A DNA stretch of 64,000 nt from Flammula alnicola (Eukaryota; Basidiomycota; Agaricomycetes; Agaricales; Strophariaceae), in the NCBI GenBank assembly GCA_015499995.1, contig JADNRV010000087.1, positions 62,001 to 126,000 on the forward strand. Direction: 5' to 3'. The notes under the pieces are model-generated. The model was not told where the DNA came from, did not search any database, and worked only from the letters and a program-made list of their open reading frames with translations. The position numbers and the translations under genes are program-made. Positions 54,951-64,000 of the stretch are shown here, piece after piece. Position 1 is the stretch's first letter. Each line of letters starts with the position of its first letter.

Positions 54951-56520
54951 GCAATCGAATAGGTGGCTGACAAATGTCAGTGATCGTGATCAACGCGCAC
55001 GCGTCGACGCGTCAAGCCGACCCTCGCCTGTACGTTACGTTGCAATAACGCGGGAATAAATCAAAAGTTATCCCTCTATTCACCCCGCCTTTACTGTAAT
55101 ATAAAATATACCTATAGGAACACTGCTAATTCAAATTTTTACTGCAATTACTTACCTGCAAAATGAATGCAAATTGTTGCTTGCTCCGTTGGATGCAATG
55201 GCGAGGACCATAGGCATAGGATTTGAAGAAAGAAAACGGATACGAGTTTCGCGACGGACAGTCTCCAAATACACCCGACAAGTCTGATAATTGATTGCAG
55301 CCGTGTGGAGAACTTGGTTGACACGAAGTAAATTTAATAGGGATGTAGGCCTGACCGGCTCAAAAAATTTCAGGATAACACCAAGGTAGTACTACTAATA
55401 GAAAGAGCGTTTGGATGGCCAAGATTGAATGTCGGCGAAGAGAGAGGTGGTAATGTTTATGATGTGGTCTTGATCAACAGATGTCTACCTTCAAACTTCA
55501 AAGCAGCCGTGTCAAGCTGTCCGGATACCGTAGAGCTGGACGACGGCAGAATAGGCGGAGGTGGCCTTGGTGTAGGCATGGACCGAAGAAGGGGTGTTAT
55601 CAAAGAGAGCGAGGCAGGAAAAGGTTCGTGACAAGCCTTGAAATCCACAGGCTGGAGCTTGGAGAGACCGCTGGAAATAAACGCAGAGATGTCGCTTTCA
55701 ACAAAACCTGCAGAAGAATAAAGAACATAGTCAGCCTTAGAAAAGGTGGGACAAGGAACAGACGCAGGTGAGAATGTGAAGTAGATGCGATTAAATTGGC
55801 GTGACGATTGAGACGAGCTGGAATAGAGCGAGATGTAGTATGAGCTTTTACATGAACGAGATTAGGAGATATATATATAAAATACCAGATAATGGCAATC
55901 CAACGATAAACAGAACGGACAGGATTATATTTGATGGTGTGTTGGGAAAATCTGGTAGATAGAGTGGTGATTGAATTGAGGTGGTCGGAGAATAAGATGG
56001 GTGTTGTAGGGCTAGACGACTTCTGTTGATCTTCGCGTGCCGCAACCGAGGCAGAAACAAGTCCATTGACCTCACCGTGAAGGATATCAGATATCAGAGG
56101 GATTTGGAGGTGTTATATTGGTGGCAAAGGTAGTATTGTTAGCGATAATGGCAAAGGTAGTCGATCCTCTCTCGGTGGACGGGAGGGACATAGTCGAGGC
56201 ATCGAAAGCGAACGTAGGAGGAGGAGCGGCAGGAGCCGGTATGGAGGAGAGAGTCGAATTGACCTTGGTGACTTATATGTATTCTGCAGTGCTGGCTGTA
56301 GAAACCAGGTAAGTTGATTTCCTTACCGAGCTGAAAGTGAACACTGACCATTCATCTACTAGCGCATCCGCGTAGAGACGCCGCACGCATGCCCAACGTT
56401 TGAAGGCGTTGTGTCGCAGTTGAGGAGCAGGTTGCGCATGGAGCTACGAAAGGTTATGAAGGCTGAAAAACGTGGAGAAGGGTGAGTACTGAGTACTACC
56501 TATCGCGTTCCATGTTCGAA
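54951..56520. other. Gene-poor spacer between the duplication blocks
   Basis: 1.6 kb with short ORFs only. Nothing recognisable on either strand. Confidence 0.4.
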
Positions 56521-57175
56521 GCTTACCTGGTAGCGTAGTCTTTGCCCCGCCCACCCATCGTCTCCACAGCCGCCACCGTCCTTCGAACCCGCGAGTGCCG
56601 GCTGCGCTTTGGCTCTAATTGCCGAGATGCGTTCGTGGTGATGGTGTTCGTCACGAATGGATGTGCGCGGATATACTGTGCCGGTACGTCGTCATCCATC
56701 CAGCAGACCCAAGAAACCGACGCGGGCCGAAACGAGCATGTAAGTACCATCAACGAACACAACGACTCGAGCAAAGCCTGCTCCAACGATGCGCTACTGC
56801 TCTTGATGGCTGGAAGGACGGGTTTATGGCGGGGGATGAAGGCTGTGACAAATGTAGAAAGGTGAGCGAATTATCGTCTGTCGCTGCCAACGGAATTGGC
56901 TACTTACTTGTCCACACTCGTCGCCAGCATGATGACGACGCGTCTCGCATCGACCGCCGTGCATCCATCGCAACACATTGGCATCCAGTTGATTTATGCA
57001 CGGCCTCGAGACCCACGGCGACGAGAATGTGTAAGGGTGTTGGCTGGTACGTTGTTCCCTTGCCCTCGCACCATGCTCTCTGACATGCATAGACGCATTC
57101 TGCGCCAGTTTCGTCGTCGTCTCATGCTCGCCCGTGCCGCTAACCGCGGTCAAGATTGTCGGTGGAAGTGCAGGT
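56521..57175 (+). repeat. Dispersed repeat, arm 1 (inverted partner at 63.56-64.0 kb)
   Basis: The stretch from CATCGTCTCCACAGCCGCC through CTGGAAGGACGGGTTTATGG and GGCTACTTACTTG matches the reverse complement of 63.56-63.99 kb at roughly 75-80 percent by eye. This arm has about 200 extra bases before CCCGTGCCGCTAACCGCGGT. Reading frames such as YVVIHPADPRNRRGPKRACK look partly coding but are broken. Origin unknown. Confidence 0.6.
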
Positions 57176-57715
57176 GTTTGAAGTACGTTCAAGTTGCTTG
57201 CTTTGGGGAATTATCGAGGAATCAGAGACCGCGAGGACCAGAGGGTAGACGAGGTGGTCATGAGCTGGATAGTGTTCTGAGCTGGAGAGTGTTCGGCAGT
57301 CGATTGTGGCGTTTTCCATGAGGGTAGTGTGTGGTGCTGGTATGTTCCCGTGTCAAGGGCTGGATAAGAGGTAAGCGAGGGCATGCGAGAGCTGCTGTGA
57401 GGCTGGAAGAGACGTCGAGGGTCAAGGGCAGAAGGCGGGCTCCGGATTCTGCAACGTGACGGTCGGTGTGGGTGGATCCACAACGGCCGTAGCACTCGTT
57501 TCTCGCAAGCCATACCCTCATCCACAGGCCCGGTATGGGTTTCTGCGGGTCACTGAAAATTTAACCCATGCCCATCACCAGGTATGCAGATGAGCCTTCT
57601 AGGGTGTAGATATGAGCGAAGATGTGTAGTTCTAGGGATGATGCGCGGGTACATACGTGAAATGGGATCAAGGGTTAGGTTACAACCAATGAAATTATGT
57701 TTCTGAATGATGATC
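57176..57715. other. Spacer
   Basis: No gene recognised. Confidence 0.4.
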
Positions 57716-57796
57716 CATTGGGGCGAGTGTCCCGAGCAGGTCGCAGGCTCTAAGGACGTGGTAGATGGGCCTAAAAAACAATACAGAGCATGCTAC

Positions 57797-59170
57797 TTAG
57801 CGTTTACATCTACTGCGGACTTGGCCCCTGGGGAACGGAGGAAGGCCTTGAGTCCAACAAGTGGGGTTCCAGAAGTGGGTACAAATTTTCGGATAGTCTG
57901 AAAGCGATGCTGTCCTCTCCATAATGCGCATGTACAGCTCGTCTTGTCCTGGGTGTTGCCATTCTAATTTTCCCGCAGACACTGTTGTATGTAAATACAA
58001 CTCGAGAGGCTTCCCAGCAGAAATGCGTATCACTTCGTCGCATATTCCAGCCCAATCTTCATCAAGGCATCCACCGAAAGGGTGCTCACCGAAGATTTTA
58101 AAGTAGAATGAGAGGTTCGTGACTTTATTGGATGCAGGTATCGTACCGAGGACAATGTTGATATCGCGGAGGACCGCGGATCCTGGTATGTCACATTTGA
58201 TAGTGGCGTTGAGCGAAAATACGTGCAGGTGCGAAAGATCGCTGAGGTTCACGAGTCTAGCAAGTGAGAGTTGTTCGTCTTGTTAAGAAACCTGTCAAAT
58301 TCGCTTCATTTTATAAAAAGCACTGCACCTACCGTCGCCCACTCGTAGATTAGTGAGATACAATTCCTCCAGTGTATTGCAAGCCACATCGAGGATAGGC
58401 TGCAAACAGGCCATTTCTTCCTTCTCGTACGGACATAGCGTCAGAATGCGCAACTTCGACCAAAGGACCACAGGGGTATGAAACCTAGGCGGTGGGGTGA
58501 TCATCTGTCTGACAAGGCTCTGCGAGTCGCGGTAGTTGAGAAGTTCCAGTGCTGGTGACTCTCGGCCAGAACACTGTTTTTCTGGGTATTCATCGTAGCT
58601 CTCCTCAGCAACTTCCACGTTGTCAAGGAGCACTTCTCTCAACCTGGGGCAGGTGAGGAAAAGAGGTAATGGAACGTTCTGGCATTCGGTGAGATGGAGA
58701 ATAGTGAGGGTGTGTGAAAAGAATGATTGCATGAGCCGTCCCGCGACGAGTATGGGGTCCTCGAGTGTGAAAGGAGAGAATGCGTGTCCACCAAAGTGAA
58801 GTTTATGTGGTGGGATCGGCGACCTGGCGAACAGTTGGAGGATGCTGATGAGGGTATGATCGTTGAAAAGCCATGCATTCCGATTGTGTGAGATGGCTAG
58901 CTTAAATACGCGGACTCGGTTGGCGAACGACGGCTTGTCGCTCAGGATCTTTCTCGTCTTTTCTAGCTCCTTGGATATCCCGTTCTTGGTTCCCGAGCTC
59001 TTGCTCAATTCGAGGTTCCGCAAGATGTGCGTTTGACAGAACTGCGTGAACGCCCGATCAGCAAGGGATAGATTACAGAGGTTTTTGTCACGAAATGCGA
59101 GTTCTGCAACGTGTTCGACGATGTAAGCAATCAGATCGTCTGAGAGGAGAGAAAGTGGTGGATTCAACAT
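57797..59170 (-). CDS. F-box-like / LRR-like protein, copy C
   Basis: Exon 1 (59170-58333) and exon 2 (58256-57797) are both open. The start is the same (MLNPPLSLLSDDLIAYIVEH), and the second half has LSDLSHLHVFSLNATIKCDI and FGEHPFGGCLDEDWAGICDE. It is the most diverged copy near its end (SAGKLEWQHPGQDELYMRIM). It shares the phase-1 to phase-2 conflict at the intron with the other copies. Substrate recognition for an SCF ubiquitin ligase is the family role. The target is unknown. Confidence 0.55.
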
Positions 59171-59519
59171 GATAGCGAAGAGAAAAACATCCAGCAAGTA
59201 TTTAGATGAAAAGTGTTGTGAATGAATGCCGCTTGGTACGCGACGTGAGGGCTATGTCAGTGCTACGTTCTATCAGCACATGCGCCCACAGCCTTTGTTC
59301 AAGTTATCAATCAACGATGCCGTATCTGGTGTTGTGGGCTTCAATCGAACACACAGCACCCGTCAAATCGATTATCGTAAGGTCTGTTTTCAAGTTTCGA
59401 GACTAAGTAAGTATGTGTAGCGAAGGTCCAACAGACGAATAATTGAGGATATCACGGATAAAAACTTCAAGGGTCGTTATCAATGCGAGGAGAGCAGGTG
59501 TAAAGCAACAAGTCAGAAA

Positions 59520-59720
59520 AAAAAGGGTCATTAAGTTCATTGATAATGAGCAGCAGATTCCTTGTACATAGAGACGCCAGTATCCAGGCATAGCGAAGGT
59601 AATTACCAGCCAAACTTGCAAAAGAATTATAGGCATCGTCATATGAAGACGAAGGGAACTACATACGTTATACAGAAAATAGGAAAGAGAGTTGATCTGC
59701 AAAAGTAAGTAGTATCGCAG
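59520..59720 (-). pseudogene. Fragment of the UbiA last exon, copy C
   Basis: The minus strand encodes LSYFLYN at the end of the previous exon, the intron, then VWLVITFAMPGYWRLY, matching the UbiA-family gene end at 50.11-50.25 kb. The rest of that gene is absent. Confidence 0.7.
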
Positions 59721-59779
59721 GTCCAAGGTTTAAATAAAAAAAAGAATTCGAGATTCGACAGTCAGCCAAAGCCATTCAT

Positions 59780-61700
59780 CGCCTTCATTCACCGGTCACA
59801 AGACGAACCTTGATCCCCACCGCGCGCAACTCACTAACCAGCCCCACGCGTTCCTTCAACAGCCCGTCCCCCGCACTCAGCACAAACACCATAGTTTCCT
59901 TCGTCCACCCGCCCCGCTCGACCCAGCGTGAACACGCTGTCCCTGCCAATACTCACGCCGACACACGGGACACCACCCCGAGGGCCCATCGCCTTCCTGC
60001 CCTCCTTCGACGCAGGGTCGGCACCAGCAGCACCGGCGAGGAATGCCCCGACGAGGCCGTCGTACCGCCCCCCAGCAGCGATGGAGCCGACGGCGACCTG
60101 CGACTCGTCGATCTCTTTCTCGTCATTGTCGGGCGTGGTGGATTTTCTCTTTGTCGGCTCTGTCTGTGGGTGCCGGTGTGTGAGAGGGTGAGGGTGCGGG
60201 TGTAGTTGGGGCATCGGCGCCTGTTAACACCGGCGGGGCGCTCGCCTCGACGATGGCCTCGTAGATTATGCCCGTGTAGTAGTCCAGCCCACGCGCGAGG
60301 GACAGGTCGAATGAGATCTAGCACGAATCAGCATACTTTTCGTGTTCAGCACACACAGACATACCTTGTCAATGAAGGTGTATGCCTCGAGAAGCGTGAA
60401 CAGGATCGTCATGTCGCTGAGCCCCTGCTTGGTGCTCTTGTTTGCCGTCAGCGTCGCGTCGGCCTCCAGCTGAGCGAGCAGCTCCGGTCCGCCTTAGTGA
60501 GTGAATGAGTAAAATAACAATGTCAGAAACTGAGATACGTACCTTTGTGCTTGACATACTCGCCAATCTCATCAGCGATAGCGCCGTCGAGGCCTTTTTC
60601 TTCCATCATTTCCTTCTTCACTTCTGACCATGGAAGCTGCCGTGAAAATGAGACACATTAGGACACTTAGGAACAAGGGGCGAAGACTGTACCTTGTCCA
60701 TTTTGTCGACCGCCGAGGAGATGCTATGGATTTTCGCGGATGGGACACTGCATACTTCGAAGATGCCATCCAGGATTTTGCGGTGGTTGAGCTGCACAAA
60801 AAAATTAGATGAGTGGGCTGTAGGAGAAGAACAGAGAAAACGAACCTTGATCGTGAATTCGCCGACGTCAAGCCTGGAGAGGATAGTGGAGAGCAAGCTG
60901 AGAAGCTCCGTGTCGGGGATCATAGGATCCCACGTCCCAGAGATATCAAAGACCTAGAAATTCATCAACTTGCAGTTCCACCCCACCAAGACGAAGTTGA
61001 CAGCTCACAGCCTGCATAAACTCCCTCATCCGCCCCTTGCTCATCACCGGCCGGTCCCCGCCTATACACCTTGCCGATCTGCCACAGCTTGCTCTGCGTC
61101 ACCGTGTCGTCGTTCATCGCCAGGTAGCGCGCAAGCGGGACGGTGTGGTCGTACCTGAGCGCGAGCTGCTCGCCGCCCTGGTCCATGAGGTCAAAGATCA
61201 GCTTCGCGTCCTCGCCGTACTTGTCCGTCAGGACGTCCTTGCGCTCGAATACGGGCGTGTCGAGGCAGGCACCGCCGAAGGTCGTGAAGCACTCTCAGAC
61301 GATACACTCGATGTGGGCGCGGCAGAACATCTCAGCGGGGCGGTAGCCCCGCGTACCCTGTGTGCAGGTCACAAGTCGTTAGTATCTTGTATCCGAGACT
61401 ATAGAAAGGCGAACCTTGGCAGTTTTCAATAAGACCGTTCCTTTTTCTTCTGCGGTGCACCCACTTTGGCATCTGCCCCTGCAGCAATACCGTCTTTCTT
61501 CTTCTTCTTGTCCTTCCCCGCCGTGCTCGCCAGGCGACCAGAGCCAGAGCCTTCTTCAGCTCAGGCAGAGTCTTTCTCGACTCGTCCAGCGGTGCACCTG
61601 AGAGTCGGAGCTCGTTGCACCGCGCCGTCTCAGCGGTGAGTTGCGCCTCGAGGTCGACGATGTCCGCGCGGGGGTGGATGCCATGGTGCGTGCGATCGAT
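59780..61700 (-). pseudogene. Histidyl-tRNA synthetase pseudogene, copy C
   Basis: A long relic of a cytosolic class II histidyl-tRNA synthetase: DIVDLEAQLTAETARCNELR, KGTR-DY and [27 protein letters not shown], the motif 2 region [20 protein letters not shown] with [21 protein letters not shown], the HisA-type loop [19 protein letters not shown], and [19 protein letters not shown]. Damage: an in-frame TGA in IECIV-stop-ECF near 61300, an extra G after VYRR near 61068 ([17 protein letters not shown] is out of frame), and a frame change between ARGLDYYTG and GGRYDG near 60140. It cannot be functional as written. Confidence 0.8.
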
Positions 61701-61730
61701 AGCGACGATGTTGATGGTGTAGGCCTAGGA

Positions 61731-63555
61731 GAGGTCACTTGTGTCGTTGGTTGGGTGTGGATTGGATAGGAGGGAGATCAAGGATATTTTGACACGCGAG
61801 TGTGACTCGACCTATGTACTGTGCGTCTGGTAACGAATAGTCTCCCGTAGTCAGACAATTAAATTCGTGACTTTTGTTGTTTATGATAGAGTTACTCGCA
61901 TATAGGTAACGAAGATGAACTGATGGTTGTACAGTAACATAGAGACCTGAGCAGTGAGAATCATGATTCCCGTCGATGCATTGGTTGGTCGGAAAAGGAA
62001 TGGTGCAATGCTCACGTGCTACACCGCCATTTGTCAAAAACGTTGATGGCATCTGGAGTCAAACTCCGCTTGACAGGTTTCTGATGAATCTCCCTCCGGC
62101 ATGGATGGCAGGTACGTCGGAGCTGGGGCCGTAAACGTCAGCCCCAGCGGCTCGACACCTGGCTCACAGGTTTCCACTCCACCTCGATATGACCTAAAAT
62201 GCCGATTTTGTTCAAGCGTTGAAATATGAGATTAGGGAGATAAATTTGTAGTATAAAAGTAAATGATATATCTAATGAACATTTCGGAGCCCTCACAGTG
62301 CGAAAAAAGCAGGGATTTCGAGCTCAATGCCAAGAGGCCCGTGCGACAAACTTTCGAAAGTTGTTAAGTCGTTTAAACTCCGCTCCATATTTGGTTATTT
62401 CCGACTTCAACCACAACCAAACTCAGAAGGTCTCTCTCTCACCTCAACCATCTCCCCTCGCCTCCCGCTTGTCCGTTCCCCTGCCTGCTATCAAACCATT
62501 TGGGGTATTCATGTCCTACCTCATGCCCACCATGTAACTGTCCCTCCTGTTGTTCCCCTCTATATGTGTCTGTTCGCTCGCTGCGCGCTTGTGCGCTCTT
62601 GTTTCTAACTTGTTGCCTTCTTGCGCTTCTCGTTGGGCAGCGCCCAATGCCCCAGTTGGTTTCTTTGTACCTTGTAGACTCGGCTCGACAGGCAGTGCCT
62701 GCTCCTGCATCTGAGCAGTGAATGGTGTTCACAATACCGCTTACTGACCTTTACTTTTTGATTATAGTTTCACTTTTCAGGCAGCAGTGGCAGACCACAC
62801 GTAAACAGCTGCTTCAGCTCCTCATCACATTCCTCCACCCCTCTTCGTGCACCCACATCCGTCCACTGAAGGCGGCGCCTCGCCTCGCCATGCCTCTCCA
62901 TCCCACATCAATTGTTATTCCACGATGACGGGTCCGCGCCTTCCTGAACCCCATCCAAATGAACCCAAGATACCCCGCCGACGTGGCCCTTTCGCGGTTT
63001 GGCTTAAGCAGCAGCGCCCATAACCCAAGCAAGAACTGGCTCCTCCTAAATGTGCTCCGCATTTCGGACGATGTCGACCTGGATGTGTCATTGACAACAG
63101 ACGGTAATGGATGATCTATGGGCATGCTATGAGGTCCGTGTTGTGTCTGTATCGTCGTTGTAGTTTTGTATTATACTGCGTTTTCTATTACCGGTTTCAT
63201 GAATATATGCTATATATTATCTTCCTCTATGTGCTACATATGAATTAAGCATGAAATAGAACCACAATAGCAGAAATGAGCAGGAAGAAATATTCAGAAT
63301 TGCCGCTATTACAGGCAATTTCCCTGAGCTGGGCTTCCAGCTGTCCACAGCTTGTTGGGACATGTCGTCGCCAGATCGACCTGGTGACATGCTGATATTA
63401 GCCAGATTGGACTGTTGGGGGAAGCTCCCATCAGTATGTCTGACAGGTGGCAAAAGGTACGGCACAGGATTTGATCTCCAGGTTTTTCTCACATTTCTGA
63501 CAAATGGCGGTGTACGCTAATCAAGTTACGGTTTCTCCTGACATCGCCTGCACTT
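61731..63555. other. 1.8 kb gene-poor tail
   Basis: Short ORFs only. No protein recognised on either strand. Confidence 0.4.
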
Positions 63556-63995
63556 CCATCGACAATCTCTGACTGTGGTTAACGGCACGGGCAGAGCGAC
63601 AGACCGGCGGCAAGTAAGTAGCCCATTCCGTTGACAGCGACAGACGACAAGTCACTCACCTTTCTCACAGCCTTCACCCCCCTCCCATAAACCCGTCCCG
63701 TCCTTCCAGCCATCGAGAGCAGTGTCGTTGGAGTAAGCTGTACTCGGGTCTCAGACTTCGTTCATGGTACCTGCTCATTTCGACATGAATACGCGATCTA
63801 CGGTCTTTTGGATGGATGACCACGTACCCGCACAGCATATCCCCGCACGTCCGTTCGCGACCGACTCCATCAGCACGACCGCATTTCGGCAGTTGCAGCC
63901 CCAAAACGCAGGCAGCCCTCGCGCATTCGAAGGAGGGTGGCGGCTGTAGAGACGATGGGTGAGGGGCCAAAGACTATGCGCACGACGATGTAAGC
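63556..63995 (-). repeat. Dispersed repeat, arm 2 (partner at 56.52-57.17 kb)
   Basis: The minus strand matches the plus strand at 56.52-57.17 kb (CATCGTCTCTACAGCCGCC, GGCTGGAAGGACGGGACGGG, CCCGTGCCGTTAACCACAGT), with about 200 bases missing. It runs to the window edge and may continue. Confidence 0.6.
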
Positions 63996-64000
63996 TTCCC

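Larger units (their letters stand above)
57716..61730 (-). repeat. Segmental duplication, copy C
   Basis: Same order and strand as copy B: synthetase pseudogene, UbiA last-exon fragment, F-box-like gene. It begins GGGCGAGTGTCCCGAG at 57719 and is the fuller copy for the synthetase. The two blocks are direct repeats about 2.8 kb apart. Confidence 0.8.

Noticed and set aside
1..64000. tRNA and rRNA genes
   Set aside because: I scanned for T-arm-like GTTCRA boxes with paired arms and found none I could support by eye. A covariance-model scan would settle it.

Overview
This is a eukaryotic, fungal window, almost certainly from a basidiomycete of the mushroom-forming class (Agaricomycetes). Most genes are cut by many 45-75 nt GT-AG introns, and several families look typical of that class: a DUF6533-type seven-helix membrane protein, F-box-like proteins with an LSLADRAFT signature, and a protein-kinase-like family. 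All exon coordinates were worked out by hand from splice signals and reading-frame phase. There is no transcript evidence.

Layout. Positions 1-20063 are conserved gene-dense sequence: a large ankyrin protein (5' end outside the window), a two-helix protein resembling the fungal nuclear-pore component Pom34, a small VHS-like ORF, a 1413-residue Tea4/Bud14-type SH3 polarity protein that also carries a Ras-association-like fold, a hypothetical protein, ribosome assembly protein RSA3, ADE2 (AIR carboxylase), and a 796-residue protein ending in a CX2C...HX4H finger. Positions 20606-31402 are a transposon island: two inverted copies of a short inverted-repeat element, a complete Ty1/copia retrotransposon whose 5' LTR is split by a 1.77 kb insertion, a degraded Tc1/mariner-like element with a MITE inside its transposase, and a small hairpin element. 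Positions 31812-50249 mix apparently intact genes (four-helix membrane protein, an AT-hook plus CX2C...HX4H protein, a DUF6533-type protein, an acidic protein) with damaged ones (an F-box copy, a kinase-like gene, a relic of the finger-protein family, a UbiA-family gene with one frameshift). Positions 51413-61730 are dominated by two direct copies of a segment holding an F-box-like gene, a fragment of the UbiA last exon and a histidyl-tRNA synthetase pseudogene. The end is gene-poor and holds one arm of a diverged inverted repeat whose partner is at 56.5 kb.

The conserved genes on the left are housekeeping functions with no obvious shared pathway. ADE2 and the first finger gene are divergently arranged over 252 bp. 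The right half is shaped by duplication and decay. The most interesting pattern is a small family of large, mostly disordered proteins with a C-terminal CX2C...HX4H finger. It occurs three times in 26 kb (17.3, 33.7 and 41.4 kb), two copies phase-consistent and one broken. Nothing here looks like a CRISPR array, rRNA, tRNA or biosynthetic gene cluster.
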